Shown in pieces: positions 1 through 12,544 of a stretch of 64,000 bases of DNA. The notes beneath the pieces are model-generated. The model searched no databases and was not told where the DNA came from. It saw only the letters and a list, made by a program, of their open reading frames with translations. Made by a program: the position numbers and the translations under genes. Position 1 is the first letter of the stretch. Each line of letters begins with the position of its first letter. Source of the stretch: Typha latifolia (lineage: Eukaryota > Streptophyta > Magnoliopsida > Poales > Typhaceae); contig CM034099.1 in NCBI GenBank assembly GCA_019914945.1, positions 12,847,001-12,911,000 on the forward strand. The letters run 5' to 3'.

Positions 1-2015
1 GGCTTGCTGAACCACTCCACCAGCACCTCAATCACCACTTACCAATCGTCCTTAATGAACCTGCCTCCTAGCCAAGACCTTCATTGGATGTGGCTCAATG
101 GAGTCTTGATTCGGATTGGGTAGAACGGGTGCTACTAGTTCGATTGGACTGACTCGAGCCTTCAGGCTTAAGACATAGAAGACTGGGTGGATCCCCCACT
201 CGGGTAGGTATAACCAGTATGCAATATGCCCAATCCTCCCTAGGACTTGATATGGCCTGTATTATCGGGGAGCCAACTTCTGATTCGCAATTGAGCACAC
301 TGAAATCTATCGATATATTTAGAGCCGGATGTAGACCCAATCACTGACTTCAAAGTTTCATTCTTGGTGCTTGTGGTCATAAATTTGCTTCTTTTAGTTC
401 TGAGCCAATGCTAGATGAATCTTGAGCCATTTGGGCGAAGTATCTCAATCCGCTAGTGCCATGTCTGATGGTGTTGGCCGATCATATCCCTTGAGAGTAG
501 GTGGTGCGTGCCCGTATATGGCCTTAAACGGGGTCATGCCTATGACTGTGCGGTGAGCCATATTGTATGACCACTCAGCCCAAGGAAGATAGCTTAGCCA
601 TTGCTTGGTCGGTCTCCCACAAAGCAACGAAGATATTGCTTAAGACATTGATTGAGCACCTCCAATTGATCGTCCATCTATGGGTGGCCTTGTATTGAAG
701 GTGGTGCCTTGGAAGGTGACTAATTAATGCCAAAATTGACTCACAAAGATTGGGTCTTGATCTGAAACAACCAACCTTAGCATCCCGTGCAATTTAGCCA
801 CGTCCCTCACATAAATTTCAGCCACTTTTTTAGCCGAGTGCGGGTGCATCGAGGCTAAAAAATGGCCGTAGTTGGTCAAGTGATCTACCACTACCATAAT
901 GACCAAATCACCCTTGATCAAGGGAAGTCCCTCGATGAAATCCATCTTCCAGAATCTAGTTCAGTATGGGAAGTAGTTGCATCAGCCCAGTCGGCGTGGT
1001 CAAGTCCACCTTAGCACATTGGCAAACTTTACACACTCGGATATAGCTTTGGATGTCCTGCCTTAGCCCACCCTAATTGAAATTTTTGGTGAGTGTCTTG
1101 TAGGTCCTAAAGACCGCTTCATGACCGGCTAGGGGTGTATTGTGGAAGTGCAAATCAGGGTTGTCTGCAACTCGGCCATGGTTGGCACCACAACTTGATT
1201 TCGATCGAGCAAGAGTCCATCTCGAAGCACATACCTAGGTTGGCTGGCTGGATGTGCTTGCAATTCAGCCATCAACTTGACCACCTTTTGTCTTATAAGC
1301 CTTCGAAACTCCTAAAATAGAGGGAATATAAGCACCATAAAGTTAACTAGTTCGGCCTGGTCGGCTTGTTGTGACAAGACATTGGCTGCACTATTTTTGG
1401 ACCCTTTCTTGTAGACCAGCTCATAGTCGTGCCCAAAGGGCTTGAATACTCGTCTTTGCTGAGTTGGGTTGTGGATCCTCTAGTCCATGAAGTACGACAA
1501 GCTTTGTTGGTCAGCCTAGATAGTGAATCGATGCCTAATCAAGTATGATTGCCATTTCTCCACTAGATGGAGTATCTCCATTCCTTTTTGTACATTGAGA
1601 GCTGTAGAGACCTTCTAGTCAAGGCCCTATTCATGTAGGCTATATGTCTACCCTCTTGCATAAGCACAACCCTAATCCCAACTTCGGATGCATCGTGCTT
1701 GATGACAAAATCTTGGTGAAGTCAAGTAGAGCAAGCACTAGCTGGCCAGTCATAGCGGTTTGGAGCTCTTTGAATGCCTTGGTTGCTCTTTTGCTCCACT
1801 AAAATTTCACCTTTTTTCAAGAGGGCTGTGAGAGGGGGTTGCTATCTTCCCATACCCTTAGATGAACCGATGGTAGTAACTAATTAAGCTGAGGAAGCTG
1901 CGTAATTCACATGGGCTTTTTGGTATGGTCCATCGCACCATATTACCGATCTTTACTGGATCGGCCTTTACATAGGCTTTTGAAATGATATGGTCGAGGT
2001 ACTCTATCCTTAGTT
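1..2015 (-). mobile_element. Ty3/gypsy chromovirus, 3' half of pol (RNase H, integrase, chromodomain), decayed
   Basis: This is the downstream half of a gypsy element read right to left, continuing from 3142-5450 across an inserted solo LTR. The first residues after the insertion (from about 2010) are the RT segment with the EYLDHIIS motif, followed by a broken RNase H to about 1440. The integrase core lies at 945-724 (VVVDHLTNYGHF and VVSDQDPIF hold two of the acidic residues). The integrase C-terminal part is at 627-445 (SYLPWAEWSYNMAH and IGMTPFKAIYG). A linker with HPVFYVLSLKA is near 190, and a chromodomain-like tail runs to the window edge. Stops and frameshifts are frequent, so it cannot make an intact polyprotein. 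The 3' LTR lies outside the window. Confidence 0.85.
445..945 (-). pseudogene. gypsy integrase remnant
   Basis: The integrase would insert the element cDNA into the host genome. Two open pieces can be seen: 724-945 begins with MDFIEGLPL and carries the first two catalytic Asp positions; 445-627 carries the conserved WAEWSYNMAHRT and GMTPFKAIYG region. Between them the TDGQTE segment, which holds the catalytic Glu, falls in a frame-shifted stretch. It is an inactive relic of the element spanning 1-5450. Confidence 0.8.
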
Positions 2016-3141
2016 TGTCAGAATCAGGAAAAAAAGTTTAGGGGTTGAGAGAGGAGGGTGCACGTGCTCTGCAGGTGCAGCCCCTCCCCTCTCCCTCTCT
2101 GACACGCGACGAGGCGCGGAGAGAAATCGCGCTTAATCCGGTTCGGATTAGATCTAGATTTTTCTTAATCTATAAATTAAAACCCTAATCCTCTCTTTCC
2201 CCTTAATCCCCTTAGCCCCCTCCCCCTCCTCTCTTCTTCCCTTCCTTCGTTTTCTCTTTTTGTTCTCATCGTCGGAGTCGTCGTTGTGGAATTGGATCGC
2301 CGGAGCGCCGCCGGAGCAATCAAAGACCACCGTACGACTTGTCGATAAGCCCTCTCCCACCACTCAAAATTAATTTTAGTTTAATAAGATAAAACGAAAA
2401 TACCTAAAATTGGGGTTTTTGGCTTCATCGGCAAATCAGGTCGGCCGGCGGCTTCGGGTCGCAACCACATCGTCACCGGAAGCTTCGTGCTCCAAGCCCG
2501 GTGTCGGTGATGTCTTCTGGGGAGCCCTCGTGGCTCCAATCGGCGTCGACCGTCCGTGGTGGGTTCTCTTCCACTTAGAGAGAGAGAGAGAGAGCCAAGA
2601 GGCTGAGGGTGGTCGTGAATCGCCGCCGGCAGGGGTCGCCGGCGGTCACCCTCTCCCTCGATTCTCCTCTTCTCGTGTCGGTCGCGAGAAAGGAGAGAAG
2701 GGTTAGTTAAATTTTATTCAGCATTATTATGATTAAAAATTTATTTGGTTTTCGAATGGATTCCACTTACTGAGCTATAGTTGTTGGCTCATAGATTCTT
2801 TTTTTCTTTGTATTTATTTATCTATCTCAGGTAATAGTTAGCGGGGTTACTGAGCGAGATGTACCTGGACTCCACCTCCACTTAGGATTCATCTATTTAT
2901 TTTTCCGCTATTTTGGATTTTATGCTTTAGATTAGAAGATTTATTTATTTCGTTAAAGACTCAAAAAAAACAATAATATTATTTTATGTTTATTGCAATT
3001 AGTATAAAAATTTAATAAAGTAAAATTTTATTTTATTTATTTATTTGCCATCGTATTCGTAGAAAGTATAATTAAGGCTTCGTGTATCTCAAGCATATTG
3101 AGATGCATGGCCAGTCACAATTCCTATTTCGGGTCGTGACA
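2016..3141 (+). mobile_element. Solo LTR inserted in a gypsy RT gene
   Basis: The element begins TGTCAGAATC and ends GGGTCGTGACA, so it has TG...CA ends with a TGTCA/TGACA inverted repeat. It is flanked by TAGTT (2011-2015) and TAGCT (3142-3146), a 4/5 target-site duplication. It separates RT residues SKCLWG (left end of the 3145-3366 frame) from EYLDHIIS (just below 2010), which are adjacent in intact gypsy RT. A TATA-like CTATAAATTA near 2169 and a CT-rich leader point to the plus strand. A (GA)n run lies at 2576-2594. The GGTCGTGACA end is typical of Del/Tekay-type chromovirus LTRs. No internal region remains, so it is a recombination product. Confidence 0.8.
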
Positions 3142-3144
3142 TAG

Positions 3145-3856
3145 CTAGCCCCACAAGCACTTGGACTCCTTCACCTTGAGTCCATGGTACCGCAATGTCT
3201 CCAAGACGACCCGCAAATGCCCTAAGTGCTTGGGCCGCATCCGATTATACACTAAGATATCATCAAAGAAAACCAAGACAAAATGATGCAAATATAACTT
3301 AAATATGCCATTTATTAAGCTTTGGAATGTTGCTAGGGTGTTGGTGAGGCCAAGTGATATTACCAAGTACTCATAGTGGTTGTTTGTGCATTTGGAATGC
3401 TATTTTGCGGACATCAGCTAGATGCACTCGTATCTAGTGGTAACCAGTTCCCAAGTTGAGCTTGCTGAAGAAGGATGATCTAGCGATCTTGTCCAATAAC
3501 TCTTCGTTGACTGGAATGGGATACTGGTCTTCTACTATGATGGAGTTCAAGGCTCGGTAGTTGACATAAAATCGCCACAAGCCATTCTTCTTGTGCATGA
3601 GCAGCACTGGAGAAGAATAGGCGCTGCGGCTGGGTTGGATGATGCCGCTGCCCATCACCTCCTTTTGCATGTATGAATATTGATAAGGCTGCACATTCCC
3701 TGGTTCAACACCTGGAGCGATCTCGTTCCAATGGTTATGTTCTCTCGTCGACAGCAGCACTTGCAGCTCAGCGAACACATAAGTGAACTCCTTCAAGATC
3801 AAGCTTATGTCAGTGAGTCTTTGGTCTGGACCAATTGCATCATAAGTCCTTGACAA
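3145..3856 (-). pseudogene. gypsy reverse transcriptase remnant
   Basis: RT copies element RNA to cDNA. The N-terminal block includes SSPVLLMHKKNGLWRFYVNY and ALNSI. The first catalytic motif reads FSKLNLGTGYH, where family members have Asp in place of the first Asn, so it is probably inactive. A second frame (3366-3145) has the FFDDILVYN active-site motif. About 70 bp between them is out of frame, and the remainder of the palm continues beyond the solo LTR at 2010. Confidence 0.85.
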
Positions 3857-4075
3857 TTAGGCAATGAAAGACAATTTAAGGTTTGGATGGCTGCACTCGA
3901 GCCAGGTTGAAGACCATCCAATCGCACCAGCGTGTTCCTTCGAAAGACTATACATGCCTGAGAAGTCGAACGTGCTCGGTCCTAGGCTTTGAAGCCACTA
4001 TAATATCCAGTACAATGTCAGCCCCCTTGAGGGCTAGTCGGTATAGATCCACGGTGAAGACGTGCCTTTGGATTT

Positions 4076-4267
4076 TCAGCCCCACTTCGCTACATGCCGC
4101 CGGCTCAAAGCATGGTTCCATCTGAAGTTAGTCCCAACTTTTACTATTCTCTCATCAAGGAAGTTGTGGACACTTCCTGAGTCGATGAGGATTCGAACCA
4201 CGTTCTTCTTCACGGCACCTTCCACTCGTGGAGTCTTGAGCCCAACGGTACCTAAGTTGGCGTGCAA
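4076..4267 (-). pseudogene. gypsy aspartic protease remnant
   Basis: The retroviral-type aspartic protease cleaves the polyprotein. The active-site motif is visible as ILIDSGSVHNFLDERIVKVG, where the DSGS carries the catalytic Asp. Only about 63 residues are open, and the frame is disrupted on both sides. It lies between gag and RT, as expected for gypsy order. Confidence 0.8.
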
Positions 4268-4309
4268 TAATATTTCTGCATGGATCTCTGCATCTTCCTC
4301 CTACTGCCC

Positions 4310-5450
4310 TTAGACCTCCTCCTTCCCAACTTCATGGTGCTCTAATGGCTCTTCTTCATGCTCATCTTTAGCCTCTTCAAGGAACATGACGACAGTTGGA
4401 GTCTTCGTGTATTTATGCTCCAAGACGTAAGGTTTGCTGCAGCAGAAGCATAGGCCTTTCGTGTGCCTCTTCTCCACCTTGGCGGACATGAGTCTACTAT
4501 TGCTGCTAGTTTTGAGGGCATTAGGGGGCCGAAATCCCCTTGATTCAACTAGACCAGCATCCCATCGAAACCTGATCACGCATGGCGCCCCGTTATGTTG
4601 CCGGTAGACTAGGTTGGAGCCTCGTCTCTTCTATGGTCATCTTCGATGTCATCCTCAGCTCATGAATTTTCTTCTCCCATCATTTGGGCGGTTGAGAAAT
4701 CCTCGAGAAGTGTCGATGGCTTGACCACCTTCACTTCGATTTGTATATTCTGTTGAAGACCGCTTATGAACATGCTCTTCAATGTCGAATCGGACCAGCC
4801 TTCAGTTGCAAATGCATTCAAACTCCTCTTGGTATGCGCCACTATGGTCCTTTGAGTCAGCTTGGTGAGGACGGCTTGGAAGTCTCATAATCTGAAGACT
4901 CAAGCTAAACACATGGCCTCCACAAACTTGTCCCACAATTGGAACGAACAGATTCATGAGGTTGCTTGGTACCGCCGCGCATCAGAGGTGTGTTGGTGCT
5001 AAAAGAAATGATCCGCACGGTAGATTCAGCCGAGCAGATCTCCCCCGCTGACTTTCGGAAAGCTCAAGTGCAAAGTTTTCCCATCTCGTGCTCTTCCTCG
5101 TGATGGTGCACCCTTCGCCCTCTGTAATCATCATCAACAACCCTAGGTAGAGGTCCTCTAGGCATTGGTTCTTCAAACTCCGCTAATGGATCCTTCTCTT
5201 TTTTGCACCATGCATCCTAGGTTGAGGCCATCAACGCCCTGCACCTCTTTTTTGCACCATGCGTCGAACCGAGCCTATGGCGCTCCTTTGGCCGACATTG
5301 GTTGCCGGTGGTGGTGTGCTTCCTTGTGGTGACTCAAGAAGCCTTCGTGTTATCTCTGCAATGTTGTTGTTGATGTTGATCATTGTTGCTTGCATCATAG
5401 CCAATGTGGCCACCAAGACAAGGGCTGGACAATTGGTTGCCTTTCCGTCC
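4310..5450 (-). pseudogene. gypsy gag remnant
   Basis: Gag builds the virus-like particle. Visible pieces are an N-terminal frame (5452-5231), a capsid piece with SGLQQNIQIEVKV (4842-4660), and a basic C-terminal piece with a C-x2-C style knuckle (4579-4310). The pieces are in different frames. The order and the downstream protease identify it as gag rather than host coding. Confidence 0.65.
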
Positions 5451-6129
5451 ATTGACTGGGTGAAATCGATGGTAACGAGGGCCTCATCTCAGTCTTGTGT
5501 GGTTGGTCCACTATTGTAGATGTCTTCTCGTGGTAGTCATGGTCTGAGAACTGGTGACTCTGGTACAATGATATTGACCAATTTGGGGATGGGGTGAATG
5601 GAATGATGGCAACGGTATGGGATGGCAGCAGTGGTGGTTGGCTCGGTTTGGGGCGTTGATGGTGGTGGCTTCGTGTAGTGGTGATGATCGATTAGGGTGG
5701 ATTTGAAATGAAAAAGAGAAGTGGAAGAGGAGTGGTTGGCCCCAAGGAGAAAGGGGGATCAATAAATGAAGGGAGGGAAGGTTAGTCAACAGTAGGAGGG
5801 GCGGCGCCAAGGGTTTGAGGGAGCTCGATTATAGTTAAGGGAGAGAGAGAGTGATCAAATCAATTGCTCGATCATTCACTTGGTTGCACTCCAATTATTT
5901 TTAGGAGGTTAACCTAAGTCGACTTGAGTTGCATAGCTAAACTTGACTAGATTTGACTAGACCATCAACCCACTTAATGACTAGGACTCAAGAAAATAAT
6001 AAGTGAAATAGAAATGGCTAAACTAAATAGGTGGTTTGGCTCAGCGAACCTAATATCCTAGTGAGATGGTCTGGTCAAGCCGAATCACATTATACAGACC
6101 AACCAAAGGAAAGCTTTAATTTTCATAGG
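5451..6129. other. Unassigned sequence upstream of the gypsy gag
   Basis: This should hold the leader or 5' LTR of the minus-strand gypsy element. A purine-rich stretch and a short CT-rich pseudo-frame (5810-5511, minus) are present. I do not see a TG...CA LTR end or a TGGTATCAGAGC site. From about 5840 the composition becomes AT-rich and nothing is recognised. Confidence 0.3.
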
Positions 6130-6480
6130 GATTCTTAATTGTATAACAATCTCACAATATATATCCCACTGCAATTGAAGATCCAGATGGCACTATCATT
6201 GCTGGCATTCAACATACTAGCACTGTTCTGCACCATGTTAATAAGTAATTGCTCCCCAGCCATCAAAGTCACATCTAGCCCTCTGTGGTACTGTGAGTTC
6301 CAATTTTTTCCATCCCAAATGTGGTTCACATACACCTCTTTATCCAACGCAATTCTATAAAGATTTGGGAACACAGTTGGCTGACTACATTCACCCACCT
6401 AAATATCCTTCCAAAATTTAAAATTAGCTCTATTATGATCATTCCAAGTCAATCCAACTTTGAACAACAACCAGTCTGCA
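6130..6480 (-). mobile_element. LINE (non-LTR retrotransposon) fragment
   Basis: The minus strand encodes a segment typical of the linker between reverse transcriptase and the zf-RVT domain of plant L1-type LINEs: VFPNLYRIALDKEVYVNHIWDG followed by WIFNCSGIYIVRLLYN. A short upstream extension (ADWLLFKVGLTWNDH) is joined after a stop near 6400. Neither RT nor endonuclease is present, so it is a small internal relic. Confidence 0.7.
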
Positions 6481-6910
6481 ACACTCCTTGCTAAAAAGGA
6501 GAAACTGACTCATCTAATTGTATTAATGGATTCAAATTTAAGTGATAACGGATAGCTACTTGTAGTAATGGATTGCATCCACTATCCACTATCCTTTAAA
6601 CCTTCTAACAATGGCATTAATGGCTCCCATGCGATGACAGAACTCCTCTAGCTCCTCCACAGGAATGCAAAAGGCTTACACGAGGCCTTTCTCATTCGCA
6701 GGAAGGTTTTTTAAGCCTTTTTCGGGTGTCATTGGCACACCTTGTGCTGACCCGCATGGCAATCCCTAATTGTTGGCCACAAACACAAAATTTTGAATTT
6801 TTTTAATGATTAAAAAAGGAATTTCTAAAGCCAGAATTTAGTTAATCAAGTTATGCTTTCCACTATTGGAATTGAAATTGCTAATTTTAATAACCTGGTA
6901 TTACTTGCAG
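6481..6910. other. Region with no recognised gene
   Basis: Low-complexity, moderately AT-rich DNA. The last 50 bases look like the 3' end of a plant intron (AT-rich, ending TTACTTGCAG at 6910), which is why the next stretch is listed as a candidate exon. Confidence 0.4.
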
Positions 6911-7060
6911 AAAGTTACTTTGCATGTATCAGGACCGGCACAGCTTTCCTTCTGGAAGCTCAATAAGAAGGCACTTTGGGAGCATATACTGGATGATATG
7001 TACCATGCTGCTTTGAATTTGAGTCAAAAGATCAGTCACATAGTTGAACAGCAACATGAG
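6911..7060 (+). CDS. Candidate internal exon of an unidentified host gene
   Basis: Following a good acceptor (TTACTTGCAG), 150 bases are open and read as an exon-like amphipathic peptide: KVTLHVSGPAQLSFWKLNKK, then ALWEHILDDMYHAALNLSQK, then ISHIVEQQHE. GC content and amino-acid mix are better than in the surrounding frames. The putative donor (GAG then GTCCAT) is weak, which argues against it. I do not recognise the protein. It could be a pseudogene exon, or part of the same gene as the candidate exon at 14778. Confidence 0.35.
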
Positions 7061-7149
7061 GTCCATCATTTTGTGCCCTTTATATCTAAATTTGTTTCAA
7101 TTAATGTTCATTGTAATTTATTTTTTCTTCGTTACAAACCATGGCTCTA

Positions 7150-10100
7150 GTTCTGCTCACAGAAGATACCTCATACTGCATGATCTTATTAATTGGCAAA
7201 TTAACTGCATGCCTTGTAAGAAAATTTATCACATTTTAGTTTATCGGAACAGACTGAAATATTTATTATGTATTATTGATAAGCTCTTTTGGTGATTTAT
7301 CTGGCAGTTAACATAATTGTTGTCTTTGTAAGTTAATAATGTTTAATTTGGATGTTCCTTTCGGTATTAGCTGTTCCCATTCTGTATTGCTCGGTTGTTG
7401 TATTCTTGTATAACGAACTGAAATACTTATAGAACAACAAAAAAGGAAAGGATGTAACATATGGAGAGTCTGATGCATCATTACTTGAGATATAATACTG
7501 TCTTCAGTGCTTATTTAATAATAATGTGTGCTGTAATATTATATTGTAAATTATGATTTTTATTACATGAACATTGAGACATTATGTTTTTGGAAGTTGT
7601 AGTTGTTGGTGAGTATCCTGGCTCATGACTGCATGTATGACTATTAGAAATCATTTCTTGGATGGCATCGACATGCATTTTTTTTAGTATATTCCTTCAT
7701 AATCTTAATGAAATTCTGAGTTGTTGCTTAAAAAATCACTATTATCTCATACCATATAAATATCCCTATTATACATATAAATACAAGGTTCCTAGTTTTG
7801 GCCTATCCATATAGACCCATTTTGGGTTGGGTTTTGGGCCTTTTGGCTGATCCATATAGACCCGTTACAATTGGATTGGCCGAATACAAAGTCCTCCAAT
7901 GCCGATCCATCAAAATAGAAGTCCTGCGAGCTTTTCCTCTGACACCACACTCCAATGCCCTCCCCCTTTCTCCTTCTTTTTGATTTTTTGTTTGTTTTCA
8001 CTTTGACGACCCACTCCCACCTAATGTCTCCTCCGACACCCAGCCCCACCTCTCTCTCACTCCCCTTTTCACTCTCCCGCTTTATCTCTTGTCTTTGTTG
8101 TGCATCATCAGAGAGAATGAAAGGGAGTGCATGAGAGGGAGAGGGAGAGCGACAAGAGACTTTAGATGGAGTGAGAGACTTTAAGATGGAACTCCTCTGA
8201 GTGCTTGTGAGAGATTTAGTGTGAGATATTGAATAGGAGAGAGTGAATGGGAGTGGGAGCAGGTGGGACTGGGAGAGTGATTGTGAGAGATAGAGATGAA
8301 GAGTGAAATTTTCTTAGACTAACAATTTATATTTTATATTTTTCTGTCATTTTTTAAAAATGTAAGATTTTTTGTATTTTAAAATAATTTTTAAAATTTT
8401 TATGTAATTACAAAATAGTCAAATACTAAAATCTGATACTTGTGGCTACAAATGGTCGGTCCTAATTCTGATCCTTTTTGAACCTTCTATAAACAGTTGT
8501 GGCTGTTGCAATAGCGAAATTGCATAGTTGTCATCCTGTGGCGTGCTCAAAGGCATTTCTAACCATGTGGCTGCTTTTGCAGCTCAAGGTTAGCTAATGT
8601 GGCTGCTTGATGATGGCCACTCAAGGACAAGTTGAATGATTATATTTCATACACAATACCAGGTTTCTTGCATTCTGTTCCTCAAACAGTCATAATACAA
8701 GGTTTAGTTGTCATGCTTGGATCAATTTTGATCTGCAGAAGCACTAAGCTACTAATTTTTTCAAAGCATCTTTTTGTTTGATACTGCAAGTCACAACTCT
8801 GACTGTTACGATTTGCAGCCATAATTTGCAAGTCACAACTCTTTTTGACCAAATTAGTCCTCTCACAAACTTTATTTATTGAAATGGACCACACCACAAA
8901 CTTAATACCAAAATGGGTCTACTTTTATCAGCTCATAACATCAAACCAAAAGTAAAATACTGAACTCATCAGTGCTTTACTTTTACATGGAAATGCTGAA
9001 CAACTCAAAGTCTTTTTTTTCCCATTGAGTTGCTGATTTAGTCAGCATTTTATCTAGGGCATCAAAGAGAAAACATTGAACAATACAATATTTTCTATAA
9101 GTGAATTGTTGAATAGTTCAAAATAAATAATAGATTGAAAAGTTGGTATTTCGTAGAGTATATCTATCCATTCAAGCTATGAACAAACCATTGCACTGCT
9201 CTTGAAATCTTCCCATGACATTATATGATCAAAATAGACAAATTAATACAAAATTATGCAGCATGAAAATATTTAAAATTTAAATTTGGATGACCTACTA
9301 GCCTTTTTCGGTGATTTTTGAATACATTCTTGGCAAATAAGGGCTTCACAATTTGAGTTTTTGACTATATAAAGTTTGTCCCTAATTTTTTTTACATGTC
9401 TAATTATTTCAAAACTTAAATATGAGTCTAGGTGTTTTTGGAAATTGTTGACCCACTCAGTCAACGACTTTCAAATATAAGTCGCCGACTGAGTCAGTAA
9501 ATTATATGGAAATTTTAAATCTTTATAAAAAATTGCTCAGGAAGAAATCTTTATAAATATATAGATATTTTTTCCTCATATTATTCTATATAAGTCACTG
9601 AACAGGTTAGCAGTTTCTAAATGCATCTAGTCTCGTATTTAGGTTTTGAAGTGTACTAGGCATAAAATAAATATTTAGGACTACTTTGGTCAAAAGCTCG
9701 CCGAATTCTCAAATATAGCTCTTTTCCATTTATTTGTAATAATATATATATGACCAAAATGGATAATCCTGTGCAAAGTTATGATATGCTAAACTTTTTA
9801 TTTATAATTTTATCTATATCTTTCTCGTCTAAGATTCGATTAAACTCTGATCAAAGTCATTAAGTTCATTGTTTTTCATCTTTAGGAAGAAATATCATAT
9901 GTTCAAAATATATAATTGGTTACAAAATTATGATCTTCCAAAATGAACAGTTCAATGTTTTTAGGATTATTTTTTCCTGCAATAAAGCATTGAAATGTTC
10001 AGTGCTTTCCCTAATAGCTAAAGAAGCAGAACTCTTTCGGCAGCTCATTTTCTAAGTAAAATGTTGATTAATTCAACGGTTTACTGACATGAATGTCTAC

Positions 10101-10781
10101 GTGGCAAAATTTGGAGGAGGTCTAGTTTGGTCAAGAACTCACTTCCTACAATCATCTGCAATCAGGTTCAGCACTCACTGTCGCTGTAGTAATTTCTTGC
10201 CATTGTATACAGACCTGACCATTCAGCCTCAAGCTCCTGAAAGCAGGAAAGTCCTACAGCTTTTCCTGGAATCTGTTCCTTGAATGATATATAAGATCGA
10301 CACACAGGTTAACTAACTTCAGACATACTGTTGAGACCTGCATTGGACTTAATGTCACCGCCTCACTTGCCATGACATTATCCACCAAGCACCATGAAAT
10401 CTTTGCCACTAAGCTATGCACTTTTTAAGACATTTCTGCATAGGTCTTTTCCCTTGATGATAGAATAAAGAGCCTCTCTAGATTTATGGTTCAGACTGAT
10501 CTAATTTCTTGATATCTTATACATGAAACATTTGCAACAATGTGGATTGTGGATCATGTCAAATTGAATATCTGGTCATTTGATTTGGATTTTCAACTGT
10601 TGATTCATTCCATCATATGTTCTTTGTAATTCCCTAACCTTTATGGGTTGTAATTATTTGTCTAGCCACTAAATCGTTTACAATATCATATATATCAATG
10701 ACTTCAAAATATTTGATACTCCACATTTGTGCAATTTATGCTAGGGTATGACTTATGAAGGAGTTCAACATTAATACACTT
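7150..10781. other. Long AT-rich stretch with no recognised gene
   Basis: I see no supported coding region. At 7790-8330 there is a GC-richer patch with CT-rich DNA (about 8020-8090) followed by GA-rich DNA (about 8110-8300), which could pair as an imperfect hairpin. At 8780-8850 a short direct repeat (CAAGTCACAACTCT) occurs twice. The rest resembles intergenic or intron DNA. Confidence 0.4.
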
Positions 10782-11502
10782 TGTTAGAGTCTTTTCTTAT
10801 TGTATTAGTTGTTTATTTTCATTAAAATAAAATTCATGTAAGTCGCGTTCAAACGCAGAATGGGTCGCGTTCCAATGCCCTTGCGAACGCCTGCATCGCG
10901 TTCGCATCGACAGAGAACGTTTTTTGTGTGTTCGAACGCGAACGCGATCGACAGGATTCCACTAGGATTAGAATTAATTATTATTATTAGGGCTTGTTGG
11001 CTAGCCTCTATAAAGGTGTGGATGGCAGCCAAAATTATTATGCTATTGGAATATTGATTTCTTGCCTCTATCTTCTCTCTACTCTAATGTATCTCCTCCC
11101 TCTTCACTAACCTACCACCTCTATCGTTGGCAAGGTCTCTTCTAACTTCTAATCTCCCTCGTCTGTCGAGTCCTCCCTCTTTTTTGGGATCTCGACTACT
11201 TCTTCCCCTTTGTCTTTATCTCTTAAACAACATCACCCATCCACTTTCATCTCCATTATCATCCATAACCCTAACTTCCACTTCACCCGTCACCACCACC
11301 TTCATTCGCATTATATCGTATTTTCGTCCCAGTTGCAGTTCGAATCTGCGAAGGGCGTAAATACTAAAAACGTAGATCAGAGAGTTACGGATCGATTCCG
11401 CTTGGTTTCGTAATTTTCTGACAACGGGAGAATATTTGGTTAATATTTTCCCTCGGTTACGTGGATTGCTTTCTGCAATAAATTCAGATATTGAAAGAAT
11501 TA
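10782..11502 (+). repeat. 5' LTR of a gag-only gypsy element (TTCGAACGC LTR family 1)
   Basis: The LTR starts TGTTAGAGTC. Its U3 (about 10848-10950) is packed with GTTCGAACGC/GCGTTCGC motifs. A TATA box (CTCTATAAAGG) is near 11010, followed by a CT-rich leader and a U5 with the landmark CAGTTCGAATCTGCGAAGGGCG region near 11335 and a GCAATAAATTCAGAT tail. The same order recurs in at least five other places in the window. The expected PBS after the LTR is deleted: the LTR tail runs straight into leader sequence at about 11503. Confidence 0.8.
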
Positions 11503-12530
11503 ACCAGGCGAACCAGGCGACCGATAAGGGAAGACTCAATCCACGATAACCCTAACCGTGTGGCCGATTCCCTTGGAGCGACCACGGCAGGAATGAGTCA
11601 ACCAACGTTCATGACTGTGAACATGGGCTTGGCGGATGAACTTAGGGGCATGTTTCAAACATTGTTGCATAGAGTTGACGCAATGCAGAATGATCATAAT
11701 GCTTTAAAGGAATATGTCATAAACCGATCAGCTTTGTCATCTTCTCGACGAAGATCGGTGCCTCAAGAACCAGCGGTGGGACCACACGGAACCGATACCC
11801 CATAGGTCCAAGTGCAACATGTTAGTGTCAATGATCCTCTTTTACTTATGCCTACACATCATCCCCTACCTCCGATACAAAATCTAAGACCGGCGGTGGT
11901 GGAACTCGAGAGGCGTGCGGCACCAGTGCGCTTCGTCGATGAGGAGGATTGGCACTTTGAAGATGATGTTGATCCCTTCGGAGATAGTGATGGCCAAGCT
12001 CGAGGATTTAGAGAAGGAGAGATCTATATGCACAAAGGTTCAGACCTGAACCAAGGATCTTTCGCGAACCCGACAATGCTATTTGGGGGAGAACTACACG
12101 CTTGGAATTTCCAAAATTCTAAGGTAATGATCCAACGGATTGGGTGTTTCAAGTGGAGCAATACTTTGATTGCCAAGAGACGGGAGGACACAAAAGTCTA
12201 GATGGCAAACTTTTACCTCCAAGGAACGGCATTTTATTGGTATGGATCGGTTATTAATGGTGGAAGATTTACCGGTTGGGCTGACTTTTGTAGGAGGATT
12301 GCACGCAGATTTGGGATAGCGGCATATGAAGATTTTGCTGCCACATTAAGCAAGATAATTCAGAGGACGACCATATTGGAGTACTAAGCAGAATTTGAAA
12401 GAATTAGTAGTCGTTGTAAGCCACCTTGGACCAAACCAACCGACATTGATGAGCACATTCATTTCAGGGCTGCAAGAGGAGATACATGCGGATGTTCGTG
12501 CTCTTTGTCCTACCATTCTTGAAGAGACCA
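11503..12530 (+). pseudogene. gypsy gag (Retrotrans_gag type), frameshifted
   Basis: Capsid protein of the family-1 element. The N-terminal part contains [19 protein letters not shown] sequence with a short coiled region ([15 protein letters not shown]). A proline-rich linker and an acidic patch ([16 protein letters not shown]) follow. The capsid core has [28 protein letters not shown] and STFISGLQEEIHADV, hallmarks of the Retrotrans_gag domain. Frames shift near 11810, 12100 and 12390. Similar gags are at 29393-30349 (plus) and 48430-49495 (minus). Confidence 0.8.
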
Positions 12531-12544
12531 GTAGGAGATATGCC

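Larger units (their letters stand above)
3142..5450 (-). mobile_element. Ty3/gypsy chromovirus, 5' half (gag, protease, RT)
   Basis: Reading right to left, gag starts near 5450 (MDGKATNCPALV...). A damaged capsid region covers about 5180-4660. A gag C-terminal zone with the knuckle-like CFCCSKPYVLEHKYTK is at 4579-4310. The protease is at 4267-4076, and RT runs from 3856 to 3145. It continues at 2015 after the solo LTR. Frames change several times and stops are common. No clear 5' LTR or primer site was found upstream (5450-5850). Confidence 0.8.

Noticed and set aside
10860..11057. Short frames on both strands through the family-1 U3
   Set aside because: They lie in the LTR motif array and recur in each LTR copy because the DNA is repeated, not because protein is conserved.
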